From Chitinophagaceae bacterium (lineage in GTDB: Bacteria > Bacteroidota > Bacteroidia > Chitinophagales > Chitinophagaceae), in the NCBI GenBank assembly GCA_016719165.1, contig JADKAJ010000002.1:930001-994000 (forward strand): 64,000 nucleotides of DNA, given 5' to 3'. The translations under genes were made by a program, and so were the position numbers. The notes under the pieces are model-generated. The model ran no database searches and had not been told where the DNA came from. It worked only from the letters and a program-made list of their open reading frames with translations. This document shows positions 63,163 to 64,000 of this stretch, one piece after another. Within the stretch, counting starts at the first letter, position 1; each line of letters begins with the position of its first letter.

Positions 63163-63364
63163 TACCGCTAACGAGCAGGGCTTTCTGCTGGGCTTGGCAT
63201 CGAAGTTACGGTCAGCCCGTAACAAATGCTGATTAGTTCTTTGAAGTTGAAAAGATGTTATATAGTTAGGTTTTATTCGTCAGCCGGGACTGAAGCTGGG
63301 ATTTGCAAAAAGATGAGTTTATATTCGTCAGCAAAGCCTTGCAGAAAACCCGATGTTGGCGGTT
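63163..63364 (-). repeat. attC-like site M
   Basis: 202 bp. Left core TACCGCTAAC, right core GTTGGCGGTT. Left arm GGCTTTCTGCTGGGCTTGGC and right arm GCAAAGCCTTGCAGAAAACC pair less tightly than in other sites. The partner of the right core should lie beyond 64,000. Confidence 0.7.
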
Positions 63365-63461
63365 GTGACTCGTCCTACGTTACTTAAAATACTTTGTTAA
63401 TGAGGGGTTTTACGATTGTCTGGTGTTGTCTTGGGTCTTAATATTGTACTATAAATAAGAA

Positions 63462-63484
63462 AGCCGGTACTTGCGATACCGACT
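63462..63484 (-). terminator. Intrinsic terminator of the small cationic peptide gene
   Basis: AGCCGGTA (63462-63469) and TACCGACT (63477-63484) pair with one G-U; on the minus strand the stem is followed by TTCTTATTT. Lies 9 bp beyond the stop at 63493. Confidence 0.65.
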
Positions 63485-63492
63485 CCTTACGA

Positions 63493-63627
63493 TTAGAAGA
63501 ATAAACTACGAATAGCTTTAATCACTGCTGCAACATCGGCTAAGATTTTACAGACTTTCAAGAATGCGCCTAAAGATTTCTTCCAGTCTTTAGGCTCTTT
63601 GGTTTTCCGAACGGGTACTCTCATCAT
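63493..63627 (-). CDS. Small cationic amphipathic peptide, 44 residues
   Basis: ATG 63627 gives a peptide starting MMRVPVRKTKEPKDWKKS and ending AAVIKAIRSLFF: a basic head followed by an amphipathic or hydrophobic helix. No cleavable signal. A dedicated terminator follows. Could be a membrane-active toxin, bacteriocin-like peptide or small membrane protein; nothing in the sequence settles this. The only candidate gene in the unit right of site M. Confidence 0.5.
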   Translation of the reverse strand: MMRVPVRKTKEPKDWKKSLGAFLKVCKILADVAAVIKAIRSLFF

Positions 63628-64000
63628 TAATGAGTGTTGACAGGGATTAAAGACTGCCAACATTTTCAAGGAAACCAAAAACCTCGTTCATTAAAAGAGC
63701 TATAAACAAAAAACGAGCAACACAGACCCCAAACGTCATGTATTCTCGTCATAAAAAATTTGCTTTTGGGTACAGTATCAGCAAGTTAAGAAAACTCACC
63801 TAAAATTCCTAAATCAATCTTTTAACTTCATGTGGATTAATTCAAGCCTTTTGTAAGTCCTTTTTTGGCGGTTTGTGCCTCGTCTGTCCCGGTGTCGGTA
63901 CATGAAAAGCAAACTGTCATGTCTGGTTGAAACTTTATTCAGAATTTACTGGTCAGCAGTATCCTTCTTTGTTGTCGTATCTCCTTGTACGGTTGGCAGC
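63628..64000. other. Right-end segment without a supported gene
   Basis: AT-rich. A minus-strand frame entering from beyond the edge ends at 63946 (LPTVQGDTTTKKDTADQ); it may be the tail of a gene outside the window but is too short to support. No complete site or hairpin family member seen. Confidence 0.35.

Larger units (their letters stand above)
37921..63364 (-). other. attC-like gene-cassette array (right end open)
   Basis: About 25 kb in which all supported genes run on the minus strand and are separated by about 200-bp palindromic sites (labelled A-M here). For each of 13 units the sequence at the right border (ending AAC) is the reverse complement of the sequence at the left border (starting GTT), over 7-11 bp, with a different sequence for most units. 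In integrons this arises because the start of a cassette completes its own attC. Units by left/right end: 37945/38555, 38739/40020, 40726/40832, 40950/44874, 45054/45935, 46119/46886, 47069/47645, 47830/49224, 49407/50778, 50959/51122, 52878/54905, 55090/56122, 62026/63172. No integrase in the window. Confidence 0.75.

Noticed and set aside
38546..63364. CRISPR array
   Set aside because: Repeats are about 200 bp, palindromic and divergent, with gene-sized intervals; no short identical repeats or cas genes.
63946..64000. Tail of a minus-strand gene entering from the right
   Set aside because: Only 17 codons visible, with no motif.

Overview
The window reads as a chromosomal segment of a Bacteroidota bacterium, most likely family Chitinophagaceae. 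The signs are promoters of the TTTG/TAnnTTTG type, lipoproteins with short lipoboxes, DUF4369/TlpA-like and FAS1 proteins, a LytS/LytTR pair, a GH3-family enzyme and a type IX secretion (T9SS) sorting domain. This placement is inference; there is no rRNA or other marker in the window.

Positions 1-37,900 are an ordinary, mostly intact core region: a partial SixA-like phosphatase, EamA exporter, glycosyltransferase, aminotransferase, M16 protease, MsrB, adenylate kinase, a pair of rhomboids (one apparently lacking its catalytic His), RlmD, a TlpA-like thioredoxin protein, a SurA-like PPIase, MetF, LptB, adenosine deaminase, GH3, a FabG-like SDR, a small GxxExxY gene framed by a 13-bp inverted repeat, a PaaZ/enoyl-CoA hydratase/AlkA-like operon, CysS preceded by a 17-residue leader peptide with five consecutive Cys codons, a 126-bp cruciform repeat, FAS1, LytS/LytTR, a second AlkA-like glycosylase, a DUF1080 protein, a VOC protein and a Kelch-like protein.

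From about 37,920 to the right end the character changes. All convincing genes lie on the minus strand, are mostly AT-rich orphans or accessory genes, and are separated by about 200-bp imperfectly palindromic sites that begin ...AAC and end GTT.... Each cassette is closed by its own 7-11 bp end sequence: the bases at its right border are the reverse complement of the bases at its left border, and the sequence differs from cassette to cassette. That is how integron cassettes with attC sites behave (the cassette start completes its own attC when circular), but the sites are longer than usual attC and do not follow GTTRRRY strictly. Thirteen cassette units can be delimited this way. They carry an esterase-TPR protein, a three-gene metal-transport operon, a DUF1444-like lipoprotein, small membrane proteins, a GRAM-like protein, a duplicated two-gene cassette, a WG-repeat protein, a transglutaminase-like protein and others. 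Two units carry little or no coding sequence. An IS1111-type IS110 element sits inside one site, exactly where the palindrome should continue. No integrase is in the window; by polarity it would lie to the right of position 64,000.

The same region also holds four copies of a second, shorter hairpin family, a 1,508-residue T9SS-type repeat adhesin with C9 and A9 tracts ahead of its signal sequence, and many frameshifts in homopolymers. These frameshifts either mark real decay of cassette genes or local consensus errors.
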